Below are positions 44,401 to 52,566 of a DNA stretch of 64,000 nt, piece by piece. How positions within the stretch are numbered: the first letter of the stretch is position 1; every line of letters starts with the position of its first letter. The notes below the pieces were generated by a model. That model had not been told where the DNA came from and did no database searches. It saw only the letters and a program-made list of their open reading frames with translations. The stretch comes from an uncultured Aquimarina sp. (GTDB lineage Bacteria; Bacteroidota; Bacteroidia; Flavobacteriales; Flavobacteriaceae): assembly GCA_947498455.1 (NCBI GenBank), contig CANMKK010000030.1:1-64000 (forward strand). The letters are read 5' to 3'. A program made the translations under genes and the position numbers.

Positions 44401-44973
44401 GATGCACTTCTAAAACATCCTGCACAAACAACCTGGCAATCCGCTACAGTTAAAAAGTGGATGAAAAAAAATAGAAGTAAAATTTGCCAAGCAAGCACAC
44501 CATCAGTAACCATTGATCGATTGTTGCATGTCAATGAAGAAATTAAAGAGGTATTACGGACATTAGAAGAAACTTCGAAAAAACCAGCTTTTAAAAAAAT
44601 TAATGACTATCGGGAAAAGCTTTATAAAGATGCTAAAGCTGAGAACGAAGAAGAGTTTGAAACTTTTGAAGATACCTTACATAAAATTAAGACTTTAATA
44701 AAGGAGCAAGATGATGAATTGACAGAAATTCAGAAGTTGTGGGATACGCAGTTCCCTAAATCCTTGTATTGTAGGATGGATCAACCTCCTGTTTTGTATA
44801 AAGTGAAACGAGGAGATACCTTATCCGAAATTGCAAAAAAAGGAAATACATCGGTTGAAGATTTATTAGAGCTAAACCCCTATATTGATCCTGATACTAA
44901 AGTTATCTACGCTGGTGGTGAGATAAAAGTACCTTATCCTGTTATAGAGTTTAACCCTTCTATTAAGCATTGA
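41473..44973 (+). CDS. PAAR-tipped effector candidate with Het-C-like domain and C-terminal LysM (1166 aa)
   Basis: Residues 1-97 are a PAAR domain (MPGPVATIGSLHVCPMC, GPGAPNILINGKPAALMGD, repeated Gly/Pro turns), which caps a VgrG spike. A central region contains a zincin-like helix with EEYGHWID (Glu259, Glu260, His263), where the first His of HExxH is missing. Residues about 560-940 hold ALHTLEDFFAHSNY (His651-His658), the signature of Het-C-family proteins, with a later HPMHTLSAELAIEAV. A LysM domain (about 1109-1155, YKVKRGDTLSEIAKKGNTSV) could bind peptidoglycan. The target is probably the envelope. It is the last gene of the VgrG operon and ends at a strong terminator. Confidence 0.82.
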   Translation: MPGPVATIGSLHVCPMCSGTVPHVGGPVSGPGAPNILINGKPAALMGDMCVCIGPPDVIAQGAPSVFFNGVPVACQGDMTAHGGMISAGEPNVILGTAVPTPSVTMPKHKIPFPKISITNRILGNAKEAIVRQKELAELAPVYEVEENSKEVALETTLPQDQLYLLATNCTLDRFLMYMISVFGKDIPSKAYEELYHDAKDKAGVLEPVLLVKPSIPYGGKALFYNDKEVQEIWVGEKIIREAAEDNETSGELMVVLIEEYGHWIDYLLRNYYAETKRKDALRDEGAYFSYKMLRINHIDEKDQYYADATIEGASYQLTWDYEPFQKGLQEFVSEDRWYKDDHFGAFEFYKAGFLNKEGEFAHGDIEFKGLSISLVESGLQDFLSLKEENFLNYIRKIYFGNWKRDYSQGLDPMIIRLFSNALAAFAEDNTEEDVAYEDVIKRFDISRLMTDTIPEKKTITYSLKLFDMELWSANFSPVDKSVKVICTILEMLAAKEFVFQPLEEKNIKANINYKQYLETLAKDFSPVNRENLGVYVPAEHIDNPKAVGLPIEYTDENGEKSKKENDDHILLPEFIGKDVHTQEPNLHDLNMEYGMKNYIRHAASSEKVPVPAKNRYVNSHVYILHKLRSASKNGGYSDKNCKQDLGAALHTLEDFFAHSNYAEIALIKEGAYGVFPWVTKVPGKIDYLRYVRDPRERARVNNNPKKYNVVQDAVGIHVSNELTTKIPLVTGTFGMMDTMASLLPIVAHSFDYQSRVSKRETKKENERAEKEKNGSFYYKDNINSRTFVEVLFLELLRDVTNEEEGKDSVAVGTLLEALAARDTVYEAMQEASNNAHEWFEGLPEMVKDNVRKLRDSYRGASQKFDDFIDEKIDAIMEPFYGIMYNFLQMVASNINDIQVAQTSEIERLRQEAENDTWDLKIGVDPTHTQVAKDDPHHPMHTLSAELAIEAVSRVGTAVFNTWQEKGDFDKVKHEIDALLKHPAQTTWQSATVKKWMKKNRSKICQASTPSVTIDRLLHVNEEIKEVLRTLEETSKKPAFKKINDYREKLYKDAKAENEEEFETFEDTLHKIKTLIKEQDDELTEIQKLWDTQFPKSLYCRMDQPPVLYKVKRGDTLSEIAKKGNTSVEDLLELNPYIDPDTKVIYAGGEIKVPYPVIEFNPSIKH

Positions 44974-45013
44974 TAAAGGCTTGTGATCGATCAATTAGCA
45001 GGGAGTCAACTAC

Positions 45014-45059
45014 CAAACAAAAAAGCCGACTCGTTAAAGTCGGCTTTTCTTTGCTGTGC
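45014..45059 (+). repeat. Copy A of tRNA-Leu terminator/3'-edge repeat
   Basis: The 46 bp match 52144-52190 except for one missing G. The match ends at GCTGTGC, the last bases of the tRNA-Leu 3' edge, and then diverges. It lies 40 bp past the PAAR-effector gene. Confidence 0.8.
45018..45050 (+). terminator. Intrinsic terminator of the VgrG/effector operon
   Basis: GCCGACT pairs with AGTCGGC around CGTTAA, with an A-run before and a T-run after. It is part of the repeat shared with the tRNA-Leu terminator. Confidence 0.85.
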
Positions 45060-45149
45060 AGTTGAAGCGACAGTTATCTAGCAGATTTTAAAATTAGTTT
45101 TGTAGAGTATAGATAAGGTTCAAAATAATTACTTCTTAATTGATGAAGA

Positions 45150-45923
45150 TTATTTCGTTTTTTCTAAATTATCAAGGGGATATTGAAATCGAACACGATT
45201 TTCCAGTTTCCTGTATCTGTATTTGCTTTCCGTTTCAATTTCAAAATATATATCGTCACCATTATGATGAAATTTTAAAACAGGAGTTATAATTCCTCCT
45301 TTTTCATAGATAAATTTTCTTTTTTGTTCTTTTTCAAAGAGCATTCTGATTCCTAAAACGTCTCCATCTTTAATACTTAGATATGGTTTATCCTCTCTAC
45401 TTTTCTTTTTGGGATACGTATTAGTGACCTCTGTGATTTCCAGGATTTTTTTATCTTTATTTAGTGTGTAGAAAAACTCAATATTTTTTTTATAACCTTT
45501 TCCATTAGGGGTATAAAAGTACATACGTTCTTTATCATAATATCCTGTATAGATATAGTCAATCTCATTGATAGGAATGTAGGCGTCATATAAATCTGAG
45601 TTAAAAACTCCTTTGTTATAGATATATTTATGAGAAAATGTAGTAACATATAATACTCGCGGCCCTTCTTTTTCTAATAGTACATACAATTCTTCGTATA
45701 CCAGTAGTTTTTTACTAGTAACATCACTTTCGAATTGTAGTGTTTCTAATATGCAATCTCTTTTTTTTCCAGAATCATCTGTACCTTTTAATTGAAAGAT
45801 ATACAGGTCAAAATCATTAAAATCCAGTGTTTCTATGAAACTTCCGCTGGTAACAGAAAGTATAGATTTACTACAGGAGGAGCATAGTAAAACTAGAGTA
45901 CAATATATATGCAGTTTTCTCAT
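45150..45923 (-). CDS. Lipoprotein of unknown function (257 aa)
   Basis: The lipoprotein signal has LLCSSC (Cys14 or Cys17) at its end. The rest has alternating beta strands and many charged residues (YIPINEIDYIYTGYYDKER, ILKFHHNGDDIYFEIETESK) and no motif I recognise. Its stop-to-start neighbour, the 340-residue protein, ends one base before its own start, so the two are one transcription unit. Confidence 0.7.
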   Translation of the reverse strand: MRKLHIYCTLVLLCSSCSKSILSVTSGSFIETLDFNDFDLYIFQLKGTDDSGKKRDCILETLQFESDVTSKKLLVYEELYVLLEKEGPRVLYVTTFSHKYIYNKGVFNSDLYDAYIPINEIDYIYTGYYDKERMYFYTPNGKGYKKNIEFFYTLNKDKKILEITEVTNTYPKKKSREDKPYLSIKDGDVLGIRMLFEKEQKRKFIYEKGGIITPVLKFHHNGDDIYFEIETESKYRYRKLENRVRFQYPLDNLEKTK

Positions 45924-45924
45924 C

Positions 45925-46947
45925 TTAATTCCTGAATTTATGATTTGTACCTAGCCAAAAACCTCCTAACCCAATTCGCTTCAATTCATTCCACCATTTT
46001 TCTCTGTTATAGAAAACATCAGGGTGATAGGCACTATCTTGCATAAAATGTATCCAATCCTGTGGATCTTTGTCTGTATTATGAAGTGTAAGATGAATAC
46101 CGCCATTATTCTTTAGGCTAGTGGCTGTAAATCGAAACCTACTTTTACTATAATAGTAGGTGCTATCTTTTTTAAACGGAATAAAATCTAATTGTAATAA
46201 TGTAGCAGTGTCAAAAGCATATTTTTCATGACCTGTAAACTTATGAAAACTAGCTTCTAGTGTATTAATATCATTTTTGCGATCCATATGGTATGTAATA
46301 ACACCTCCACCGGTATAAAATCGATCCAATCCATCTGCTAACCCTGTTTTTGCCCATATAGATCCATCGTTGTAGACACTGATCTGAAAACGTCGATCTA
46401 TCATTACTCCTGTATAACCTACTCTCTGAGGTTGTTCTGTTCTACTCTCATTGGGTGACCATATCAAATTAAAACCAAATGAAAAAGAATGCTGAAAAGG
46501 ATTTTGTAATGGGTTGGGAGTAAAGTCAGAAAAGTGATATAAGGGTACCAAGCGTTTATTAAAGTTAATATTTTTGCTATAAATACCAGTATTGATGGTA
46601 GCATCTAGAATAAAGTCAAGCACAGTACTACTAAAAAAACCTTTTTTATAAGAACTTATCAAATCTCCACGGTTATACAATAATACACCAGCATGTATAG
46701 AAGGATACAGGAAATTGATATCTAATGGATGTATTCCGGCCCCACCCACTACAGCAATATTGTAATTAGAATATTTAAAATAATTACCATATCCATTGAG
46801 ATCTATAGTTGCCTTGACTGCAATACCATATTGGATATCATTTAGATCATTGGTTTGTGAATAGATACAGGAAGAATAGATACTAATAATAATTCTAATA
46901 GAATATTGATATACTTTTTCAAGATTAAATTTAGGATTTTTCTTCAT
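45925..46947 (-). CDS. Secreted beta-rich protein (340 aa), possibly related to polymorphic toxin type 23
   Basis: After an internal hydrophobic signal segment (about residues 15-30, ending IYSQ) the sequence is rich in Gly, Tyr and aromatic beta strands. Motifs include VVGGAGIHPLDINFLYPSIHAG, written here as VVGGAGIHPLDINF, SFGFNLIWSPNESR, ISVYNDGS, DRFYTGGGVITYHM and FHKFTGHEKYAFD. The GGG / FTG / YAFD pattern recalls domains annotated as toxin type 23 in Bacteroidota, but I hold this weakly; an outer-membrane barrel is as likely. It precedes the lipoprotein gene by one base. Confidence 0.65.
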   Translation of the reverse strand: MKKNPKFNLEKVYQYSIRIIISIYSSCIYSQTNDLNDIQYGIAVKATIDLNGYGNYFKYSNYNIAVVGGAGIHPLDINFLYPSIHAGVLLYNRGDLISSYKKGFFSSTVLDFILDATINTGIYSKNINFNKRLVPLYHFSDFTPNPLQNPFQHSFSFGFNLIWSPNESRTEQPQRVGYTGVMIDRRFQISVYNDGSIWAKTGLADGLDRFYTGGGVITYHMDRKNDINTLEASFHKFTGHEKYAFDTATLLQLDFIPFKKDSTYYYSKSRFRFTATSLKNNGGIHLTLHNTDKDPQDWIHFMQDSAYHPDVFYNREKWWNELKRIGLGGFWLGTNHKFRN

Positions 46948-46993
46948 TGTATTTAAGAATCCGTTTCTATCATTATAACATAAATCATTTTGA

Positions 46994-47791
46994 TTATTTA
47001 ATTTTACTGCTGGAAATAAAACTATTAAAAGCGGTTATATACTCGTTTTTAATTTTCACTCCGGCATTACATTTTCCATTTCTATAATGACCAGTTCCAT
47101 GTATTCCTAAAATATAGAGATTATTATCCACTTCGCACCAAATAGGAGCTCCACTATCTCCAGTAAATGTATACATGTTGTGTAATAATACATTCTGTTT
47201 TTCAGTAATATTATTCTTAGTAGTATTTTTTGTCCAAAGCTCTATATTACCTTTGTCTCCTGGATATCCATTAATATGAACCGAATCTATTTTTGATTTA
47301 ACACTGTTAAAAGTTGCTAGTTTAAAATATCGATCAACAATATTTTTATTTAGAGATACTAATGCATAGTCGTAATCAGGATTCCCGCTTTTTTGAAATT
47401 TAGAATGAACCCATAGTTCAATATCTTTTCTATTAAAAGTGTGTTTGGCTATATAAGTATTTATACCGTTTTCGTTCCTTTGCCCAATAAAAATTTCAAT
47501 TTTTCTAATTTTAGAATACCATCTTTCTCTAAAAGAATGTCCTGCTCCAACTATAACATTTGGAGAAATAAAAGATACTGTAGCATTAAAAACTCTATTA
47601 CGATTTCGGTATACTTTTATATGAGCTATAAAAGTATTTGGGTCTTTAATTTTTTGTATTTCGATTCTCTTTTCTGAATCTAATATACAGTTTTGAGAGT
47701 ATAAGTCCGTACTAAAAAACAATATTGAAAATAGGACTAAGACTATAGTACTTATCTTTTTGGGCAAAATCGATGATAAATTTGTTTTCAT
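46994..47791 (-). CDS. Secreted trypsin-like (S1/V8-type) serine protease (265 aa)
   Basis: A signal peptide (about residues 1-33, ending LYSQ) is followed by a chymotrypsin-fold domain. The catalytic triad is readable: His85 in VGAGHSF, Asp141 in DYDYALVSL and Ser213 in FTGDSGAPIW. The oxyanion hole region GDSGAP is intact. The form is short, like glutamyl-endopeptidase/V8-type enzymes, with no pro-domain or sorting domain visible. It lies 46 bp upstream of the 340-residue gene on the same strand. A role in processing neighbouring secreted proteins is possible. Confidence 0.85.
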   Translation of the reverse strand: MKTNLSSILPKKISTIVLVLFSILFFSTDLYSQNCILDSEKRIEIQKIKDPNTFIAHIKVYRNRNRVFNATVSFISPNVIVGAGHSFRERWYSKIRKIEIFIGQRNENGINTYIAKHTFNRKDIELWVHSKFQKSGNPDYDYALVSLNKNIVDRYFKLATFNSVKSKIDSVHINGYPGDKGNIELWTKNTTKNNITEKQNVLLHNMYTFTGDSGAPIWCEVDNNLYILGIHGTGHYRNGKCNAGVKIKNEYITAFNSFISSSKIK

Positions 47792-47847
47792 GAGTCATTA
47801 TTTATGTGAGTTTTTATTTGTATAACATATATAATATTGATTTTGTT

Positions 47848-49344
47848 TTAATGTAATACTTGACCGCCTAATACTCCATTTCTATTTCTTAAACTTCTTT
47901 CAGAGCTTAATGTAGAAAGGACAAAGGATAGTTTTAGGTTTTCTGCGATTACTAAACCTAATGTTAGTTGTCCAAATGAAAAGTTTGAATTATCTACCCC
48001 TAGATTATCTCTAAATGTAGTTGTTCCGAAAACTCCATTAATATTGAAAGAAGCAAAAAACCTTAACTGATTATTATCTAAGGAGGCATCTCCATAAATG
48101 TCTAGCCCTAATGATCCACTACCTGCCCATTTATCTGTAGAAGTTCCAAATTCTGGGAAATCTGCTGTACCTTTTGCTAGTATTCTAGAAATTAAATTAT
48201 ATTGATTATTGTTAGAATGTAAATAAGCAATTGGATATTCAATTTTTAAGGTTGTATTTCCTCCATTAGATATAAGTCGTTGAAAAGCTTCTTCTTGTCT
48301 TTCTATTGTTATGCTGTCATTAGCACTGCGTGATATCGTTGTTCCTAAACTCACTCTGACTATACCTAAGTTACCACTTACTAATTCGGAGTAAATAGAG
48401 CCTGATTTGTTACTTATTGAAAAGCCACTTTCATTTATAAGTTTAAATTGTTTTCCGGAATTGTCATAGACCATATCAAAGAAAGCTCTAGATCGTTTTG
48501 GTCCAAATGAAAAAAAAGAAAAGTTTTTATGTTTAAGATAATCTTTGGTATACTCCATATATAAGGAATCCAGTATAATTTTATTTTGCGCTACCTTGGT
48601 TTCATTTTTTTTAATATCATTTTTTATAAGCTTTCTTGTTTCTTCATCAAATTTGATTTCAGAAATTAAAGAGTTTGTATATAACTTATTTTCTTGATCA
48701 GAGATTAATTTTATTAAAATATCTTGCTCCGCCTGAAGATAATTATGTTCAATAATATTATTAGAAATTAAATATTTTTTGGGATTGATAATGTAATTTT
48801 TTTTAAAAAATTTTACAAACTCATCCTTGTTATATTGTTCGGTATTTAAATCGTTAGGATCATTGAATTTCTTTTGTATAGAGTCATAATCCTCTTTATA
48901 CTTTGTATGATTTAGCCATTTGGAATTGCGTATATATTCTCGAATCGAGGTAAATAAATCTTTTTGATTATCTTGTAATTGTTTGATTTCTTTATCAAGC
49001 GATTCAATACTTTCCTTTTTTTTAGAAACTTCATCTTCTGTAATTTTTTTGTTTTTCTTAGACAAATAAGAATTTTGTATTAATAAATACTGTAAAGTTC
49101 TTAGGCTGTCACTTAGTGTTTCAAGTTGTTGTTTCTGATTATTATAGTCTATAATATCGGTTGAATAGATTTGGTTTTTACTCAGGATCTTTGAGATGAC
49201 TAAAGAATCGATCTGAATATGGTTAAGTTCTTGCGCAATGGTGGTTCCCTTAGGATACGAATTTTTTATATTGAACCCAGGTGATTGCCCATAATTGTTC
49301 ATAAATGTTATCATCAAAATGAATAGTATATGTAGCTTTTTCAT
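47848..49344 (-). CDS. Secreted protein with coiled coil and C-terminal barrel-like region (498 aa)
   Basis: A signal peptide (about 1-19, ending NYGQ) precedes a long helical coiled coil (about 45-265, rich in Lys, Glu, Gln and Leu heptads). A glycine- and serine-rich beta region (about 270-498) follows, with SGSLGLDIYGDASLDNNQLR, LRFFASFNINGVFGTTTF and LGLVIAENLKLSFVLSTLSS. This could anchor in the outer membrane. No family is recognised. It begins the minus-strand gene series 49344 to 45150 and is divergent from the histidine kinase gene. Confidence 0.7.
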   Translation of the reverse strand: MKKLHILFILMITFMNNYGQSPGFNIKNSYPKGTTIAQELNHIQIDSLVISKILSKNQIYSTDIIDYNNQKQQLETLSDSLRTLQYLLIQNSYLSKKNKKITEDEVSKKKESIESLDKEIKQLQDNQKDLFTSIREYIRNSKWLNHTKYKEDYDSIQKKFNDPNDLNTEQYNKDEFVKFFKKNYIINPKKYLISNNIIEHNYLQAEQDILIKLISDQENKLYTNSLISEIKFDEETRKLIKNDIKKNETKVAQNKIILDSLYMEYTKDYLKHKNFSFFSFGPKRSRAFFDMVYDNSGKQFKLINESGFSISNKSGSIYSELVSGNLGIVRVSLGTTISRSANDSITIERQEEAFQRLISNGGNTTLKIEYPIAYLHSNNNQYNLISRILAKGTADFPEFGTSTDKWAGSGSLGLDIYGDASLDNNQLRFFASFNINGVFGTTTFRDNLGVDNSNFSFGQLTLGLVIAENLKLSFVLSTLSSERSLRNRNGVLGGQVLH

Positions 49345-49522
49345 AATCTTATCGTATTACTTCTTTGTATATTCCCAAAACTACCAAACCAATAAAAGCC
49401 AGTCAATCCTACTTTAGTAGGATATTTATTTCTCATAATATATTGTTAATTATATTATTATTTCTACATTTAAAGAATGTCAAAAAACAACATGTGCTAC
49501 AGTACTAGGTTAATAGAAGATT

Positions 49523-51397
49523 ATGGCTAAATACGTACTTCTTATTAGTTTCTTTTTTTTAACTACAATTCTTGTTCATAGCCAAAAACCTATTACTATT
49601 TATTCTGTAGAACAGGAGATAGCTGTCTATGATTATCTAAATGTATATTATCATCCAGAATGGAAGAAGGTTTCTGCAGATCATATGATCGAAGCACTTC
49701 ATCAAGGGAAATTTTCTGTACCCACAGATCAGAAGATTTATATCCAACCAAAAGGGAAAAATGTAATTATGCATTTTGACATTAAAAATGAGTTAGATAC
49801 TAATCAGTCCTTATACTTAACACTAGGAAATAGTTACCTTAACTACGGAAAAGTTTACGTTGTTACTGAAAATAATGTCATTACGGCATTAAATGAGGTG
49901 AGTTTTTATGAAAATTTCCCTTTTAGGAGCACATATTATAGACATCCGGCGTGGAAAATTGATATTAGAGAAAGGCAAATGGTTTCTGTCTTTATGGAAG
50001 TTTTGGACAATGAAACCCGAACACGATTAGAATTATCGTTAAAGACGGAGTCTCATTTTTTTAAAAAAGTAGAGCTAGAATATTTAGGTTCTGGGTTCTT
50101 TTTTGGTTTTCTGATCATTCTAATTTTTGCTTTGTCCATATTTGGATCTATCCAAAAACAATATGCTATTTTCTCCTACTGTCTATATATTGTTTTTATT
50201 ATGATAGAGTACCTGGCATCAAAGGGATTCGGAATTCAATTTCTATGGTGGGAGTATCCTTTTATTACTAAAAATATTAGAAGCATGGGGCAATGCCTTG
50301 CTTTTATATGTGCCAGTACATTTTATGTTAATTTCTATACCTATAATAAAAAGACTAAATGGATACGATTAGTATTTAAAGGATCTATTATTATTGTCTG
50401 TGTAGTATTACTACTCTATCTTGTTAAATATATTTTTGGAGGACTCATTTCTCTATATGTCTATGTTTGGATTTTGTTACAGGTATTAGTCGCTATTTAT
50501 ATTGTCCTACATATAATTTTATCCCATAAAAAAGTAGTTCCTTATTATCTTAGTATTGCTTTTTCTTTACCAGTTATTGGTGTTTTACTTCAATTATTTA
50601 GTAACCCATCTGTAAAATCTTCAGGAGTATATATCTGGTTAATTTCTAACGGTTTTTATATAGGGATTACTTTAGAAATACTATTGGTTTCGTATTTTAT
50701 ACTTAGTTCAGTGATCAAATCGCAATTACGATATAATAAGCTAAAAAAAGAGACAAGTTTACTTAAACTAGATTTTCAGGATCAAATTATTAATACTCAG
50801 ATAAACGCACAAAACTCTATTGTTAATGATGTACATGATTCTTTTGGAAGTAATTTAACCTTATTAAAAATGTCTTTATTAAATCTTAAAAAGACTAAGA
50901 AAGAGATGATAGGATCAGAATTAGATGATATAGAATCTCTATTGGATGATTTCAATAATGAGTATAGGTATTTACTGAATTCTAAATTTTCACCAACTAT
51001 TGCTCCAGAAAATCTAACTATCCAAATCAATAATTTAGTGCGGAAACTTGATGAATTATCTAATGCAACGATTGTAGCTCAGATTAAATTTTCTGATAAC
51101 AAATTAGATAAAATTAACCACTTAAGTGTATATATGATTATTAGTGAGTTGCTTACTAATTCTATAAAGCATGCGAAAGCAGAAAATATATCATTGTCCG
51201 TTTATCAGATTGCAAATACAATGGCTATAGAAACAAAAGATGATGGTATTGGGTTTAATATTAAAAAACAGAACCCGGGGAATTTTGGTATAAATAGTCT
51301 TAAAGAGCGAATAAAACTTCTGTCCGGTCATATCGATATAGATTCTGAAATCAATAAAGGAACTACGATTAAAATTTCATTGCCATATGGGGGTTAA
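49523..51397 (+). CDS. 7TMR-DISM-type sensor histidine kinase (624 aa)
   Basis: A signal peptide (about 1-20) leads into a periplasmic 7TMR-DISMED2-like beta domain (about 25-175). Seven membrane segments follow (about 183-400), then a short coiled coil and the NarL-partner type kinase core. The phospho-acceptor is His438 in NDVHDSFGSNLTLLKMSL; the ATPase domain has ISELLTNSIKHAKA, DDGIGFNI and GINSLKERI. It lacks PAS or GAF domains. Its last 11 bp overlap the LuxR-type regulator gene, its evident partner. The periplasmic domain type often senses carbohydrates or their breakdown products. Confidence 0.88.
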   Translation: MAKYVLLISFFFLTTILVHSQKPITIYSVEQEIAVYDYLNVYYHPEWKKVSADHMIEALHQGKFSVPTDQKIYIQPKGKNVIMHFDIKNELDTNQSLYLTLGNSYLNYGKVYVVTENNVITALNEVSFYENFPFRSTYYRHPAWKIDIRERQMVSVFMEVLDNETRTRLELSLKTESHFFKKVELEYLGSGFFFGFLIILIFALSIFGSIQKQYAIFSYCLYIVFIMIEYLASKGFGIQFLWWEYPFITKNIRSMGQCLAFICASTFYVNFYTYNKKTKWIRLVFKGSIIIVCVVLLLYLVKYIFGGLISLYVYVWILLQVLVAIYIVLHIILSHKKVVPYYLSIAFSLPVIGVLLQLFSNPSVKSSGVYIWLISNGFYIGITLEILLVSYFILSSVIKSQLRYNKLKKETSLLKLDFQDQIINTQINAQNSIVNDVHDSFGSNLTLLKMSLLNLKKTKKEMIGSELDDIESLLDDFNNEYRYLLNSKFSPTIAPENLTIQINNLVRKLDELSNATIVAQIKFSDNKLDKINHLSVYMIISELLTNSIKHAKAENISLSVYQIANTMAIETKDDGIGFNIKKQNPGNFGINSLKERIKLLSGHIDIDSEINKGTTIKISLPYGG

Positions 51398-51992
51398 AAA
51401 GAGAAATATAGTGATTGCGGATGATGAACTGGGAGTCGCACAGGGTTTTGCGAAAATTTTAGAGGAAGATCCTTCTTTATATATTCAGGCTATTATAACG
51501 GATTATGATTCTATAGTAAAAGATGTAAAGGACTTAGAAGTTGATTTACTTCTTTTAGATATTAATTTTAGATTAGGGAGGAATTCTATAAATTTACTGA
51601 AAGAACTAAAAAGAGAGGATGATTTCTTGATCATTATGCTTACTTCTCATGATTCTGAGAATGTTAAAGCGGAAGCATTTAAAAATGGTGCAGATGGTTT
51701 TATTGAAAAGTATAGAGATCTGGAAGAATTAAATTCATTGATAAAAGGCTATCTAAATGGTACTATTAAAGTAGTTAAAATGCCCCAAAGTATTATTTCT
51801 ATTACTAAGCGAGAATATGAAATCTTGAATTTACTATTTATAGGGAAAGCTGAAAAAGAAATTGCAGAAGAGCTAAAAATAGACATTACAACTGTAAAAA
51901 CCCATAAGAAACATCTTTTCGAAAAACTAAATGTTCAGAAACAATCAGAATTGATAAAAACGTGTTTAGATAATGACATTTTAATGATTTAA
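51387..51992 (+). CDS. NarL/LuxR-family response regulator (201 aa)
   Basis: The receiver domain has acidic ADDE at 11-14, phospho-acceptor Asp58 in LLLLDINFRLG, and Thr in MLTSHDS. A LuxR-type helix-turn-helix is at about 138-201 (SITKREYEILNLLFIGKAEK, IAEELKIDITTVKTHKKHLF). The start ATG lies inside the end of the kinase gene (11-bp overlap). The targets may be the divergent genes at 45-49 kb, by proximity only. Confidence 0.9.
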   Translation: MGVKKRNIVIADDELGVAQGFAKILEEDPSLYIQAIITDYDSIVKDVKDLEVDLLLLDINFRLGRNSINLLKELKREDDFLIIMLTSHDSENVKAEAFKNGADGFIEKYRDLEELNSLIKGYLNGTIKVVKMPQSIISITKREYEILNLLFIGKAEKEIAEELKIDITTVKTHKKHLFEKLNVQKQSELIKTCLDNDILMI

Positions 51993-52143
51993 AGTATGTT
52001 AACTTGTGTTATAATTACTCTTTTTTCTACTGAAATTTATTAGCAGGACTGTAAATACGATAACCCTTAACTACAATCGTATTACTCCATTGATCAATTT
52101 CAAAATAAGTTTTCATTTTAAAAGAAGGAAAAATGTATCACCG
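51993..52143. other. Intergenic stretch before the tRNA terminator
   Basis: No gene is seen. AT-rich DNA separates the regulator gene from the tRNA-Leu terminator repeat. Confidence 0.4.
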
Positions 52144-52190
52144 CAAACAAAAAAGCCGACTCGTTAAAGTCGGCTTTTGCTTTGCTGTGC
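52144..52190 (-). repeat. Copy B of tRNA-Leu terminator/3'-edge repeat
   Basis: This 47-bp stretch runs from the tRNA terminator into the last bases of the tRNA. It matches 45014-45059 with one inserted G. Together the two copies bracket about 7.1 kb. Confidence 0.8.
52149..52180 (-). terminator. Terminator of tRNA-Leu
   Basis: GCCGACT / AGTCGGC stem with an A/T-run on both sides; on the minus strand it is followed by TTTTTTG. It is directly downstream of the tRNA. Confidence 0.85.
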
Positions 52191-52269
52191 GGGCGGGGAG
52201 ACTCGAACTCCCACACCTCGCGGCACTAGATCCTAAGTCTAGCGTGTCTACCAATTCCACCACGCCCGC
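52188..52269 (-). tRNA. tRNA-Leu (anticodon TAG)
   Basis: On the minus strand the acceptor arm GCGGGCG pairs with CGCCCGC. The D-arm contains GGTGGAATTGGTAGACACG. The anticodon stem CTAGA/TCTAG encloses loop CTTAGGA, giving anticodon TAG. A long variable arm (TGCCGCGAGGTGTG), as in class II tRNAs, precedes the T-arm GGGAGTTCGAGTCTCCC. The 3' CCA is not encoded. It would read CUA and related leucine codons. Confidence 0.95.
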
Positions 52270-52314
52270 ATTCATAACTTTTACAACACTTAGGACTATC
52301 TGTAAAAGCGAGTG

Positions 52315-52343
52315 CAAATATACATAATCTGCATAAAACTCAA
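52315..52343 (-). promoter_or_regulatory. Promoter of tRNA-Leu
   Basis: On the minus strand TTG (52343-52341), an 18-bp gap and TATATTTG (52322-52315) match the housekeeping promoter, about 45 bp before the tRNA. Confidence 0.7.
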
Positions 52344-52566
52344 AGAACTTGAGTTATTTTTTTTGAGAAAAAATAAAAATTTAACCCGTAACCATTTTTT
52401 ATCCTTGGAAATCAAATATTTTATTTAATACCTCTTCTCTATTATATGTCCGCTTCGTGATAATTTTTTAATATCTAGTATATTATAATGGGTTGGTTGT
52501 GTGGTTTGAAAATGAGGATTTAAATTAGTGCATTTTTAGTACATTTAAGAAAAAATAAAACTGTAG

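Noticed and set aside
49500..52143. Integrase or transposase gene for the tRNA-flanked segment
   Set aside because: None of the frames in the segment shows tyrosine recombinase or DDE motifs; the island idea rests only on the repeat.
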